Shown here piece by piece: positions 7,258 through 15,796 of a stretch of 39,318 nucleotides of DNA. The notes under the pieces are model-generated. The model worked only from the letters and a program-made list of their open reading frames with translations. It made no database searches and had not been told where the DNA came from. The stretch covers positions 1-39,318 of the IMG/VR virus record IMGVR_UViG_3300038563_000001. One strand, given 5' to 3'. The DNA comes from a virus. Numbering within the stretch: position 1 is the stretch's first letter; every line of letters begins with the position of its first letter. A program made the position numbers and the translations under genes.

Positions 7258-7361
7258 TCCGTCAATACAGCTACCGAATGCTGATCCGCATGCTGACCGA
7301 CAAACGTGTATTTGTGATGCGTCAAGGCGAGCGGTATTTTTTTGCGCAGATCGTTGAATAG
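7254..7361 (+). CDS. Possible basic micropeptide, 35 aa
   Basis: A 35-residue peptide beginning MIRQYSYRMLIRMLTDKRVF and ending RYFFAQIVE, amphipathic and basic. It is coupled by ATGA to the preceding micropeptide and ends in TAG at 7359-7361. No family recognised. It is the last small gene before the large hairpin that precedes rha. Confidence 0.4.
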   Translation: MIRQYSYRMLIRMLTDKRVFVMRQGERYFFAQIVE

Positions 7362-7417
7362 GAGGGCTCCAAAGGCTATGATCTTTCCACGGGGTCAGAG
7401 CCGATAAAGTGAATATC

Positions 7418-7487
7418 AAAAAGTCAGTGCGTTTTACCGGATGGGTTATTCAGCCCTCTCTGACCCGGTTAAGCGCGCTGACTTTTT
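7418..7487 (+). terminator. Large two-tier hairpin with T-run before rha (terminator or attenuator)
   Basis: The outer arms 7418-7431 and 7474-7487 pair over 14 positions (one G-T). Inside are a second stem ACCGG/CCGGT and a small GGG...CCC hairpin. The right arm ends in TTTTTCTTT. This has the form of an intrinsic terminator, yet the rha ribosome binding site (GGAG at 7492-7495) follows immediately, so it may act as an attenuator or occlude translation. Confidence 0.6.
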
Positions 7488-7501
7488 CTTTGGAGCAGGA
7501 C

Positions 7502-7993
7502 ATGGAAATTGTAGAAATTCAAAATGGCGAGCCTACCACCACCACTCTGGCGATTTCAGAATGGTGCAAGGTTGAGCATGCGAGCGTGATTCTGATCGTT
7601 CGCCGTTACGTATCCGATTTGGAAGAGTTCGGGCCACTGCGATTTGAAATCGACGTGGTGAATCGGCCTCAAGGTGGTGGGAAACGCGCTGAATTTGCAA
7701 TGCTCAATGAGCGGCAATCGACATTGGTTCTGGCATACATGCGGAACAGTCCAATTGTGCGCGAATTCAAGAAGCGACTCGTTCGTGAATTCTGGAATCT
7801 AGCCAAACTGAATCAGAAAAGTTCTAGCGTGATGGAGCAATTCGCCGAGGCATTGAAGCGCATGGAAGCCGACAAGGATCTAGCCAGTCTTCACGGGAAA
7901 GCTCTGTCGCGCTGGAAGATTGTCCGCAAAGAGCATATTGAGGCAGTAACAGAAGCACATTCGAGAGCCCAGCTATTGCTGAACTTCAAATGA
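7502..7993 (+). CDS. rha: Rha-family phage regulatory protein, 163 aa
   Basis: Matches the Rha family, phage proteins known to interfere with infection in strains lacking integration host factor and thought to be regulators. Family-like segments are TTTLAISEWCKVEHASVILI and VRRYVSDLEEFGPL, then the typical FAMLNERQSTLVLAYMRNSP and VREFKKRLVREFWNLAK. I chose ATG 7502, preceded by GGAG; a GTG at 7409 would start inside the hairpin. Last gene of the plus arm, convergent with the holin gene. The C-terminus carries a charged helical tail. Confidence 0.85.
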   Translation: MEIVEIQNGEPTTTTLAISEWCKVEHASVILIVRRYVSDLEEFGPLRFEIDVVNRPQGGGKRAEFAMLNERQSTLVLAYMRNSPIVREFKKRLVREFWNLAKLNQKSSSVMEQFAEALKRMEADKDLASLHGKALSRWKIVRKEHIEAVTEAHSRAQLLLNFK

Positions 7994-7996
7994 CAA

Positions 7997-8024
7997 AAGG
8001 CCGGCGCAATGCCGGCCTTCCTTT
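7997..8024. terminator. Bidirectional terminator between the two arms
   Basis: Perfect 9-bp arms AAGGCCGGC (7997-8005) and GCCGGCCTT (8011-8019) with a 5-base loop. T-rich sequence follows on the plus strand (CCTTTTAC), and AAAA precedes the left arm, giving a T-run on the minus strand. It lies between the convergent rha and holin genes. Confidence 0.85.
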
Positions 8025-8443
8025 TACTTGCTAACCCCTCGCACCTTTTCCCAGCTCCTGCCAGCAACATAACCTGTCATCACCACTCCAAACAAGGTCA
8101 GGACGGGCTCTGGTATCGCCGCCATCCACGCTTTAAAACCCAGCGTGAAGGATGCAGCGGCCTCTGGTCTGAAGATCGTCAGAACGCCCATAGGCAGCGA
8201 CCAGAGCAACAAGACATAGACGACGTATAGGAATGATGGTCGAGCCCGACTTGTCCATGGATCGGCAGACTGGGCATCTGCGATGATCGCGCTGAGCTGA
8301 ATCTTCATCCCGTCCAGTTCGCCTGCCTGCTGCATCTTCATCAGCTCAAGCTGAGCCTGAGCCTTCTGCGCTGGGTCAGGGAAAATCTTGTCGATTATCT
8401 TGCTGCCCATCGAGAACAGACTTCCCAGCGTTAGTGGGTCCAT
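8024..8443 (-). CDS. Holin of the 3-TM family, 139 aa
   Basis: Matches the three-transmembrane holin family. An N-terminal amphipathic part (LGSLFSMGSKIIDKIFPDP) is followed by a coiled-coil-like AQAQLELMKMQQAGELDG. The characteristic DPWTSRARPSFLYVVYVLLL then opens the first membrane segment, with two further hydrophobic stretches to the C-terminus. It would form the inner-membrane lesion that releases the endolysin. Last gene of the late transcript, 18 bases after the lysozyme stop. Confidence 0.88.
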   Translation of the reverse strand: MDPLTLGSLFSMGSKIIDKIFPDPAQKAQAQLELMKMQQAGELDGMKIQLSAIIADAQSADPWTSRARPSFLYVVYVLLLWSLPMGVLTIFRPEAAASFTLGFKAWMAAIPEPVLTLFGVVMTGYVAGRSWEKVRGVSK

Positions 8444-8461
8444 TGATAAATCCTCTTGAGA

Positions 8462-8881
8462 TTAAGCCCAGCTTCCAGAGCGCATGGCATTCACCAGGCG
8501 CACGCCACGTTGGCCGACTTGGCCATACCATTTGGAGTTTTTCATCTCGTCAGCTGCTCGGTTGAAATCGCTGGCATTGATCGCCGCCAAACAATTCTTG
8601 AACCCTGACAAGCGTGCATATCCAAGATTGAACGCAAGGTTTGCACACACTTCGGCGCGCACATCATCAAGGTTGTCGAAACCTGGTATCAGCTGGCGCG
8701 CATCCTTCACGGCCAAATTAATGTCATTCGACAGCATCAGCTGGATTTCGTCTTCGCTGAATGCCCGGTCACTGAGGTTGCGCCCGACGCCGGCAGTCCA
8801 CTTGCCGACAGTATCCAAATACATCTTTGGCTTCTTGTCTTCGTCATTCTCAAGCTGTTTTGCTAATCGCTCGCGGTTCAT
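8462..8881 (-). CDS. Endolysin, GH24 (T4-type) lysozyme, 139 aa
   Basis: A GH24 muramidase that cleaves the glycan strands of peptidoglycan. Aligning with T4 lysozyme gives Glu14, Asp23 and Thr29 as the E-D-T catalytic set (E in LENDEDKKPKMYLDT, T in GKWTAGVGRNL). Other family marks are CANLAFNLGYARLSGFK and WYGQVGQRGVRLVNAM. There is no signal peptide or signal anchor, so release should depend on the holin just downstream. The ATG overlaps the upstream stop (ATGA). Confidence 0.93.
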   Translation of the reverse strand: MNRERLAKQLENDEDKKPKMYLDTVGKWTAGVGRNLSDRAFSEDEIQLMLSNDINLAVKDARQLIPGFDNLDDVRAEVCANLAFNLGYARLSGFKNCLAAINASDFNRAADEMKNSKWYGQVGQRGVRLVNAMRSGSWA

Positions 8882-9261
8882 AGCGAATCACCATTTGGCG
8901 CCGGATATTTATCTTTTACAGCCTGGACCTTGGCCGCCATCTCATCAGCAGCCGAACCACCTTTCCACATAGCATCTAATTGATCTTTGATAGGTGGATA
9001 TGCATCTGCCCTCAACTCTGACCAGTTATCCGAAAGAAGCAATCTGCCTTTTTCAGATTCAAAAACTTCACGATCTTGCTCGATTGCCCCTTCTGGCAAA
9101 GGATTTCCTATGAAATCCTCAATTGAGATTTGATAATCCCAGTCTGACGGTGCATCCATTGGCCCCGGGAATGAGTTACCGACTACTTCATCCTGATAAA
9201 TCTGATAGTCCCATTCGCCAACGTTTATGATTTTTCCGTCAAGCGTGAATACTTTTGTCAT
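8878..9261 (-). CDS. Tail-fibre-associated protein, possible assembly factor, 127 aa
   Basis: Not securely recognised. The C-terminal half contains AYPPIKDQLDAMWKGG, a motif common in small proteins encoded just after phage tail fibre genes. The N-terminal half contains an internal duplication: EWDYQIYQDEVVGNSFP followed by DWDYQISIEDFIGNPLP. I chose the ATG at 9261 because it overlaps the tailspike stop (ATGA); an upstream ATG at 9273 is possible. It sits between the second tailspike and lysozyme, which fits a chaperone or a structural accessory. Confidence 0.6.
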   Translation of the reverse strand: MTKVFTLDGKIINVGEWDYQIYQDEVVGNSFPGPMDAPSDWDYQISIEDFIGNPLPEGAIEQDREVFESEKGRLLLSDNWSELRADAYPPIKDQLDAMWKGGSAADEMAAKVQAVKDKYPAPNGDSL

Positions 9262-11273
9262 TTCGCCACCCATCCTGTATTACCTGCGCCGGTTTCTTTC
9301 ACATAAAATGATGTTAATGCGCCACCATCAGAACGCTGAAATGTGGAACCGACAACAGCCGTCACGACGCCTTCCGGAGTACCGGTGCCGCTTAGCAATC
9401 GAACTGCCCCTGCACCAATAGCATACTGAGTCGAGAATGTTGTGCTCCATCTGGTTGAGAGAATCCCTAGTGTCCGTGTGTTGTCAGCACCTGGACGCCA
9501 ATCGGTAGCGGTCATTCGACCGACTCCTACACCTCCAGCTATATATTGAAGAGATGCGGAAGCATGGCCGTATTGAATTGCACCGACCTGAACGGCGACC
9601 GGTGTTGCAAAGGATATAGATCCAAATCCAGAGTTGGGTGTTTCGATTGTCAGACCTGTATTAGCCCCGCGCTCTATGAGCAATCCGTTAGACCCGACAT
9701 CAAGAGGAAGAACGGAGCCACTAGCGGAGCCATTTCGGATATGCCAACCGGCTCGAATCGATGCGGGAGGGATGGCGACGCCACCCTGTTGGGTAGCAAA
9801 GTTACCAGTGATCAATGGAGCCCGTACACCAGAGTCTTCAGTTGCGATGACCAAAGAATCAGTAAGCTGACCATCTAGACCCGATCCAGCTTTATAGCCC
9901 AATAGAACAGCGCCGGTTGCCTGTAAGGAGGCGCCACCAGCTTGCGCACCAATGGCTGTTACACGTGGGGATGCCTTCAACTGATTACCAGATGAATACC
10001 CAAAGAAACAAGCCTCGCTTGAATCTAAAGCATCACGACCCGCACCGTAACCGAATGCGGACATATTGTCCCCGAACACAGCATTCTGTAATGCAACCAC
10101 CCCCATAGCGGTGTTGCCCGTTACGGAATAACCATACCCACCTGCCAAGTAACCGGAAAAAGTGTTTTCATTCCCTTTAACCATCTTGTTGCCGGAATCA
10201 CGGCCAAACGAACTATTCCTAGCGAAATCTTCGCTTGATGCCGCATATGATGAAAAGTTCCATATGCGCATACCGATTCCTGGAAATTTTGTTTCTAAAC
10301 CACCAACATCCCATGCCGGATTATTTGGTAATGTCCCTCGAAAATAATCATGTTGCTGCTCGATTACCTTGGCTTGCGATGGCGCGCCACCCCAAACAAA
10401 TATGTCAGAACCAACCGCCGTGCATCTCTGAGCATAGCCAGCAAAAGACATGGTATTGATGCCGACAGCTGTATTTAGTAGCCAGCTAATCGGAGCACGC
10501 CCTATAAATGCACCATAGCCGGTTGATTGAACAACATCATATGCGGGATCAACCGCTTTACCATCAATAGTGATGAACGTGTTGTGGAATCGATTATTGA
10601 ATCCTGAAACTCCTAGCGGCGGATAGATGTTTCCTTGTGCTGCATAAGTCCAGCTCTGCGGACAACTATAAATCGAATCACGGGCCATGTGATAAGACAG
10701 CTCAAACCCAGAGAATTCATCACCGGTCCAAGTGAATCTTCCTGATCCTTTAATCGGAATGGATGGCGCCGTAGTGCCAATGTTAAGATTCGCCAGAGGT
10801 GTCAGATCGCATACGCCGATAGGCGTAGTCAGGAGATATGCGGCGCTATCAATCATAATCCCGTCGGCTACAGCTCCAAAGTCCTGCGGAGTCGGGCTCT
10901 CTAGAAATTTATCCTCGCCCGTTCTAAGCACGGCGCCAGTCTCGGGTCGCTGGAATATTACAGATGATGAAAATATAGACGACGCATTTAGATCAGAAAA
11001 AACCGTAGTTTCATTTTTGTTTTTTACCCTGATCGAATGGAATGTCGCAGAAATATAGATCCGTGATGGCGCGCCAGAATTCGAAGGGTATCCACCACGA
11101 GTTCTGATTGGCTGAGCTGCTGGCTGGGTAAGTCCGCTATCCCAATATGCTTGGATAGGACTTGTCTCAGGATTAGATGCTGCAACACCGATGAATACAA
11201 AACCATCCTCAAGTGGGTTCCCGTCAATGTCCGTGAAGATGTCAAAAGGTGATGTAATCTGATTACCTGACAT
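9258..11273 (-). CDS. Second tailspike/tail fibre with P22-like head-binding N-terminus, 671 aa
   Basis: Residues 1-110 resemble the P22 tailspike head-binding domain: SPFDIFTDIDGNPLEDGFVF, PIQAYWDSGLTQPAAQPI and IRVKNKNETTVF. The middle has a short beta-helix entry (TPQDFGAVADG) and repeats of the type NTAMGVVALQNAVFG and AFGYGAGRDAL, as in trimeric adhesin-like fibre domains. The C-terminus (GTPEGVVTAVVGS, SFYVKETGAGNTGWVAK) is a widespread tail-fibre ending. It probably recognises a surface polysaccharide or another receptor. It is a separate gene from the tailspike at 11558-13387. Confidence 0.85.
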   Translation of the reverse strand: MSGNQITSPFDIFTDIDGNPLEDGFVFIGVAASNPETSPIQAYWDSGLTQPAAQPIRTRGGYPSNSGAPSRIYISATFHSIRVKNKNETTVFSDLNASSIFSSSVIFQRPETGAVLRTGEDKFLESPTPQDFGAVADGIMIDSAAYLLTTPIGVCDLTPLANLNIGTTAPSIPIKGSGRFTWTGDEFSGFELSYHMARDSIYSCPQSWTYAAQGNIYPPLGVSGFNNRFHNTFITIDGKAVDPAYDVVQSTGYGAFIGRAPISWLLNTAVGINTMSFAGYAQRCTAVGSDIFVWGGAPSQAKVIEQQHDYFRGTLPNNPAWDVGGLETKFPGIGMRIWNFSSYAASSEDFARNSSFGRDSGNKMVKGNENTFSGYLAGGYGYSVTGNTAMGVVALQNAVFGDNMSAFGYGAGRDALDSSEACFFGYSSGNQLKASPRVTAIGAQAGGASLQATGAVLLGYKAGSGLDGQLTDSLVIATEDSGVRAPLITGNFATQQGGVAIPPASIRAGWHIRNGSASGSVLPLDVGSNGLLIERGANTGLTIETPNSGFGSISFATPVAVQVGAIQYGHASASLQYIAGGVGVGRMTATDWRPGADNTRTLGILSTRWSTTFSTQYAIGAGAVRLLSGTGTPEGVVTAVVGSTFQRSDGGALTSFYVKETGAGNTGWVAK

Positions 11274-11274
11274 T

Positions 11275-11493
11275 TTATTTGTCCCCGGAAACGGAATCTT
11301 GTTTGACCTGAATCGCGATCAGTGTCGATACAGACAAGCCGATCATTGCCCATCGATAGACTTCAGAATCCATATATTGCTGGATCGACGGCATGAATCC
11401 AATGACGTCATTCAGGCTGATGGCGCCGCTGATCGCAAGCAGCCAGGTGCTGTATCTGCGCCAGCAGCGGCGCCATTGTGAAATTAATTGCAT
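11275..11493 (-). CDS. Small membrane protein between the two tailspikes, 72 aa
   Basis: Basic N-terminus (SQWRRCWRRYS) followed by WLLAISGAISLNDVIGFM and a second hydrophobic stretch YRWAMIGLSVSTLIAIQV, consistent with two membrane segments as in DUF7940-like/holin-like phage proteins. The ATG at 11493 is set by GGAGG six bases upstream; an in-frame ATG at 11517 would precede that site. It could be an antiholin, a second holin or a superinfection-exclusion factor; position alone does not decide. Confidence 0.65.
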   Translation of the reverse strand: MQLISQWRRCWRRYSTWLLAISGAISLNDVIGFMPSIQQYMDSEVYRWAMIGLSVSTLIAIQVKQDSVSGDK

Positions 11494-11557
11494 AAAAACC
11501 TCCATAATTAAATTCAATTGGCCGGATTCTTTCCTTGGCTTTTATCAAATATAGATA

Positions 11558-13387
11558 TCAGAATCCTTGTCGAAGTATCCAGGCCCTCAAGGTTGTCGTA
11601 GGAGCATCGACAGTTACACCTGCAATATTTGTCAGGTAGACAGTTACCGTATTTGCGGATGTTACAGCTGCATTTAATATCAGGCCCGCAAGATTGATTG
11701 AGGATGATACCGTCACACCATCCCCAAGTTGAGCGCCGGAAACAGTTATTATTGCAGTTCCCACAGCTCCTGCAACAATTGGTGCCGGATCGATTGAAAG
11801 TGATCCAGTAAGCACTGGCGATCCAGAAGCATTGCGAACATCAAGCACCGTAGAATTCGTGCCTGAATCCACAAACGTACCGGATGAAGAAAAACGGTTA
11901 TATGTTGAATGCAGCATCCTACAAGCAGCGGCACCCGCATTAATGTCCAAACTTTGATGTTGACCGCCAGTCAGCAAACAGCGCCTTGCCGATGACCCAA
12001 AGGTAAGCAGCTTGGATGAATCACAATTAATAAACTCAATTGCAAGACCTTGACAGAAAACATCAGCAACCGTATTTGCTTCGAAATCAGTCCCAACAAA
12101 TCGGTCATTTAGGGCGTTAGCTTCAGCCAATACGCCATAGGTTGTGCAGCCTTCAGATGTACCGCCGACAAACAGATTACCAAGAGAATTAACAAGATGT
12201 ATCCCAATATCGACACCCTCAACAATCGGATTAGGGAAGTAACAATAGCTAGCAGTCTCTGCTGCTAGCCGATGATCCAGAGAATAACCTTTTGCTGGTT
12301 TAGCTCCGAGATACCAGACGCCAGCCTCATTGCCAGAAACAATCACGTCGAATTCTGTAACGACTGCAAAATTAATCTTCAACCCCGCAGATGTTGTGCC
12401 AGCTCCACGCACAACCGCTCTGATAATCGAGTGGTGCACAGCGCGGATAAAGACAGCATTCAAGGCAGTGCCAGGACACTCAACGATAAAGCGATTGGCG
12501 CCACCAAATTTAACGTTATAGATATTCCCAGGAATAGGACCGACTGCATCGCCAGCATCAGCATCAAGAATCACCGCATTACCTATGCCGCCATAGCGAA
12601 GACGAACTTCTCCTTCGGCCTCTATCGTTGCATCTTGGATTGCCCAGTTGGGGCTGATGTTATAACCATAGACTCCGGACGGAAATCTAAGCTTGTTCCT
12701 TACTGCATTGCCCGCAACCCAATTCCGCGCAGCAAGCAAAGTGGTGGAGTTGTCTGTCACGCCTGCATCGGCCTTAACGCCGAATTGCTTGACACTAACG
12801 CTATCTGTGGTCGATAGTTTCCAGCGGCCACCATCGGCAGCGACGATAATTGTTCCCCCGTTGTCTACACTGGTGACATCAGCAGCATCTAACCAATAAT
12901 TACCGCCACCGCCATCACCAACACCGTAATAACCTTCAACAAATGCGTAGATTGATCCTCCGGTCTTCGGCAAAGTCCTCAATATGGCAATGCTTGGAAC
13001 AACGCGTTCGGCAGTAGGGATAATAGAGGCTCCCTTGGTTGGATCAGTCGTATTTTGAAGGTCAGAAAACGAAACTGCCGATCCAGTACTGATAAGTAGG
13101 AAATCATCAACGTAATAAACTTGCTGACCACTTTTATTCAGCACCATCACGCTATAATTGCCATTGATGTATAGAAAGGTTGGAGATCCATTGCGGACAA
13201 TGTAGCCATTGGCCGTACGCAAAGGCATTGCTGCGGGAACAGTCAATTCTGCGTCGAAATATGCAATTACCGGATACTGCCGAGGATCTGTATTTGGCTG
13301 GCCAATCCATACATAGCCAGCATCCAGCGCGTCACCATGAGTATCGGTGAAGAAGTCGAACGGGTTAATTTGCATGACGATTGACAT
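11558..13387 (-). CDS. P22-type tailspike with beta-helix body, 609 aa
   Basis: Residues 1-110 are a clear P22 tailspike head-binding domain (INPFDFFTDTHGDALDAGYV, WIGQPNTDPRQYPVIAYFDA, GNYSVMVLNKSGQQVYYVDD). Residues about 195-480 have the pattern of a right-handed parallel beta-helix (VSVKQFGVKADAGVTDNS, then repeated short strands), typical of polysaccharide-degrading or -binding spikes. The last about 90 residues form a separate beta-rich domain. It should attach to the tail hub and bind or cleave host O-antigen or capsule. No catalytic residues can be named by eye. Confidence 0.9.
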   Translation of the reverse strand: MSIVMQINPFDFFTDTHGDALDAGYVWIGQPNTDPRQYPVIAYFDAELTVPAAMPLRTANGYIVRNGSPTFLYINGNYSVMVLNKSGQQVYYVDDFLLISTGSAVSFSDLQNTTDPTKGASIIPTAERVVPSIAILRTLPKTGGSIYAFVEGYYGVGDGGGGNYWLDAADVTSVDNGGTIIVAADGGRWKLSTTDSVSVKQFGVKADAGVTDNSTTLLAARNWVAGNAVRNKLRFPSGVYGYNISPNWAIQDATIEAEGEVRLRYGGIGNAVILDADAGDAVGPIPGNIYNVKFGGANRFIVECPGTALNAVFIRAVHHSIIRAVVRGAGTTSAGLKINFAVVTEFDVIVSGNEAGVWYLGAKPAKGYSLDHRLAAETASYCYFPNPIVEGVDIGIHLVNSLGNLFVGGTSEGCTTYGVLAEANALNDRFVGTDFEANTVADVFCQGLAIEFINCDSSKLLTFGSSARRCLLTGGQHQSLDINAGAAACRMLHSTYNRFSSSGTFVDSGTNSTVLDVRNASGSPVLTGSLSIDPAPIVAGAVGTAIITVSGAQLGDGVTVSSSINLAGLILNAAVTSANTVTVYLTNIAGVTVDAPTTTLRAWILRQGF

Positions 13388-13506
13388 TATTCAAATCCCT
13401 TCATGAGGAAGCAGATAGCCTTTTTGGCCACAGCAATGATTGATGATGAAACTACATGACCGCCAATGATGGCAACCACAAGCCATAAAATATCAATGAA
13501 GGACAT
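13387..13506 (-). CDS. Membrane micropeptide between gp16-like gene and tailspike, 39 aa
   Basis: A 39-residue peptide starting MSFIDILWLVVAIIGGHVVS with one hydrophobic helix and a basic amphipathic tail (AVAKKAICFLMKGFE). It overlaps the end of the gp16-like gene by 14 bases and the tailspike start by one (TAATG). GGAAGAAAC lies just before its ATG. In P22 this interval holds accessory (moron-type) genes; function here is unknown. Confidence 0.55.
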   Translation of the reverse strand: MSFIDILWLVVAIIGGHVVSSSIIAVAKKAICFLMKGFE

Positions 13507-15796
13507 TGTTTCTTCCTTGATTATTTTGTTGACTTTCAGAAAGGAATAACCCTGCTAGCCATTGCTCCACATTATTCAATTCTGGCGGATTGTTTAAAGC
13601 TTTTTTGAACGTGATCATTGCTTTTGATTTTGCCAATGTTTTAACCGCCGCCGGCTTCAATGGCTCGCCTTTTGCGGATGCCTTGGCCATTGCAATGAAT
13701 GTCGGATCAGAGATCAGCTTATCGGCAGCTTTCATGACTTCCGGCTTGCTCTTCATCAATGCAGAGGTGATGCCTGATGCTAGGCCTACGCCTGGAGCTC
13801 CTATGCTTGTGGTAGCGACCTCTGCTGCCATAATCCCGGCAGATTTCTTGGCAACATCGTAAATCTTCTGCATCGCAGAATCAGTGCCTTCTAGTTCTTT
13901 GGTGATGGCATTCAGGCGACCAGTGACTATGCGTTCTTTACTGGACGCGGCAATTCCATTCGATATGCGATACAGATCCGCAAGATTCTGCCGCGCTTCC
14001 TTTGGCAGATTTGCCATCAAGACTGCCTTGGCCTGTTTGTTTTTCTCCAAGCCCTCCCACCAGCGGGCGAATGTATTGAAATTCAGTGATCCATTTTGTG
14101 TGGCTTTCCCGAATGCATAATTCAAGGCCGAAGCCGCCACGTCCTGGCGCATGTTCTGCGGCACGGCGGTGATCAGCTTGACGAACTTGCTGGTGTCGCC
14201 TTTGCCCAGTGCCGCAGTCCCGCCAGCCAGATTTCCGACAATCGAATTGCCCAGATTCTTGCCGAATAAGGACACCGTGTCGTCTTCCAGGCCTTTGCGC
14301 ATGCGTACAGTTGCCTTGGCCGCATCGATCAATTCAGTCATGCCCAGTGGCTTCACGGCGGCATCCTGATCCGAGGTGATCAGCCCGTACAGCTTCTTCG
14401 CCAGCCCTGTGTCAGCATCCTTGAAGGGGCCGCCCATGCGTGCCGCTTGACCCACGGTTTTGCGCACATCGTCCATCAGGCCATACAGCGGCTGGACTTC
14501 CGATTGCGTCTTTACCGTCGAGGGTGAAGTGATCCCAACTTGACCCGGCGTTTTCTCAATGGTGGTTACGGATTTCGGGCTGAGCTTTTTGACGATGGAT
14601 TTTTCCAACGGGCTCAGATTGTCGCGTCCGCCTAATGCTGAGATGCGTTCATCGATGAACTTGAGAGTATTGGGAGCGGCAGCACGAGTGCCGGCCGGAA
14701 TATTCTGGCGGATCTGATCATATTGGCTATTAGCTCTATGATCCAAATCATCAATAAGCTGAACCATATTGTTTTTGATATTGCTGGATAACGTACTTAC
14801 ATCTTTTGTGCCGCCTAATTCGGTCATCAAGTCATCGGCGCGTCGGCCGACTGCCTGCAAGCCTTCCATCTCTTGCGAGCGGGCCGCACTCCCCGGCATC
14901 GATTTCACCGCCTGCGACAGTTCGCGGAACGATTGATTGGTGGTGACGTGATCGGCCTGCAAGTTATCGTCAATACCCAAGCGCTTCGCGGCGGCGATAG
15001 TTTCTTGATCTGGCGCGGCCTGACCGGCCAGAATCTTTTGCGCACGAGTTTGTGAGCGACCAGTCCCGGTCGCCGCTTCTTTTGCCGTGGCGGACAGTTC
15101 AGCGGAAGCCAATGGTGCAACTGCTGGCACTGCGGCTGCCTGTACAGGAGGAATGGTTGCCTCCCCTGCGGCTTGCACTGGCGCTGGAACTTCTACTGCG
15201 CCCGGTTTGAGTGTCTGTGCCACTTTCTGGATTGCGCCGCTAACAGCAGGCGCAGCCCGTTCAGCAGTTGCCAAGACAGCAGGCGCAGCCATGCGCGTAC
15301 CTTGAGCTATAGCACCAAGCTCGGCAGTCATGGGCGCTACGGCTGCCAGCGGAGCCAGAGCTTCGCCAGCGGCCTGAGTCATTTCTTGGCCTGTCTGGCT
15401 TCTTGGCATAAATGGAGCCGCTAAAGTTTGAGCCCCTTGTGTTGCTGCCTGCTCAACCGCATCAGCGGCTTGCTGTGTGCCGAACTGGCCAGACAATAGT
15501 TGCTCAGCCAATCCTTTTAATGTTCCGCCAATCATTCCTGCGCCGCCAGCTAACCCGCCAGCACTAAGAGCCAGTGCAGTTTCGCCAGCCCCCACAACTT
15601 GTTGACCTAGTGTTGGCTCTGGCGCAGCCTGAGTCTTTGGCGAAACAGTTTTGCCATATTCATCAGTAATCGGTACATCAGTATTCGCTGCACGATCTTG
15701 AAGATGAATAGTATTCGCCCATCGCCATGCCGTGTTCTCGTTGGGGGCCTCGACTTCATAAGTTGCCCCTTCTACATCCACATTGAATTTTGGCAT
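13493..15796 (-). CDS. gp16-like ejection (internal virion) protein, 767 aa
   Basis: The largest of three consecutive ejection-type proteins, in the position of P22 gene 16. It starts MPKFNVDVEGATYEVEAPNE, continues with an Ala/Pro-rich middle (about residues 60-260) and then long helical regions. P22 gp16 is 609 residues, so this is longer. Such proteins are packaged in the capsid and leave ahead of the DNA to form a channel through the envelope. Assignment rests on synteny, composition and size rather than a motif. The ATG overlaps the upstream stop (TAATG). Confidence 0.78.
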   Translation of the reverse strand: MPKFNVDVEGATYEVEAPNENTAWRWANTIHLQDRAANTDVPITDEYGKTVSPKTQAAPEPTLGQQVVGAGETALALSAGGLAGGAGMIGGTLKGLAEQLLSGQFGTQQAADAVEQAATQGAQTLAAPFMPRSQTGQEMTQAAGEALAPLAAVAPMTAELGAIAQGTRMAAPAVLATAERAAPAVSGAIQKVAQTLKPGAVEVPAPVQAAGEATIPPVQAAAVPAVAPLASAELSATAKEAATGTGRSQTRAQKILAGQAAPDQETIAAAKRLGIDDNLQADHVTTNQSFRELSQAVKSMPGSAARSQEMEGLQAVGRRADDLMTELGGTKDVSTLSSNIKNNMVQLIDDLDHRANSQYDQIRQNIPAGTRAAAPNTLKFIDERISALGGRDNLSPLEKSIVKKLSPKSVTTIEKTPGQVGITSPSTVKTQSEVQPLYGLMDDVRKTVGQAARMGGPFKDADTGLAKKLYGLITSDQDAAVKPLGMTELIDAAKATVRMRKGLEDDTVSLFGKNLGNSIVGNLAGGTAALGKGDTSKFVKLITAVPQNMRQDVAASALNYAFGKATQNGSLNFNTFARWWEGLEKNKQAKAVLMANLPKEARQNLADLYRISNGIAASSKERIVTGRLNAITKELEGTDSAMQKIYDVAKKSAGIMAAEVATTSIGAPGVGLASGITSALMKSKPEVMKAADKLISDPTFIAMAKASAKGEPLKPAAVKTLAKSKAMITFKKALNNPPELNNVEQWLAGLFLSESQQNNQGRNNVLH

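Noticed and set aside
11514-11527. AATTGGCCGGAT occurring also near 17998 and 25517 as a possible regulatory repeat
   Set aside because: One copy lies within the gp14-like coding sequence and the flanks do not align; probably chance at this length.
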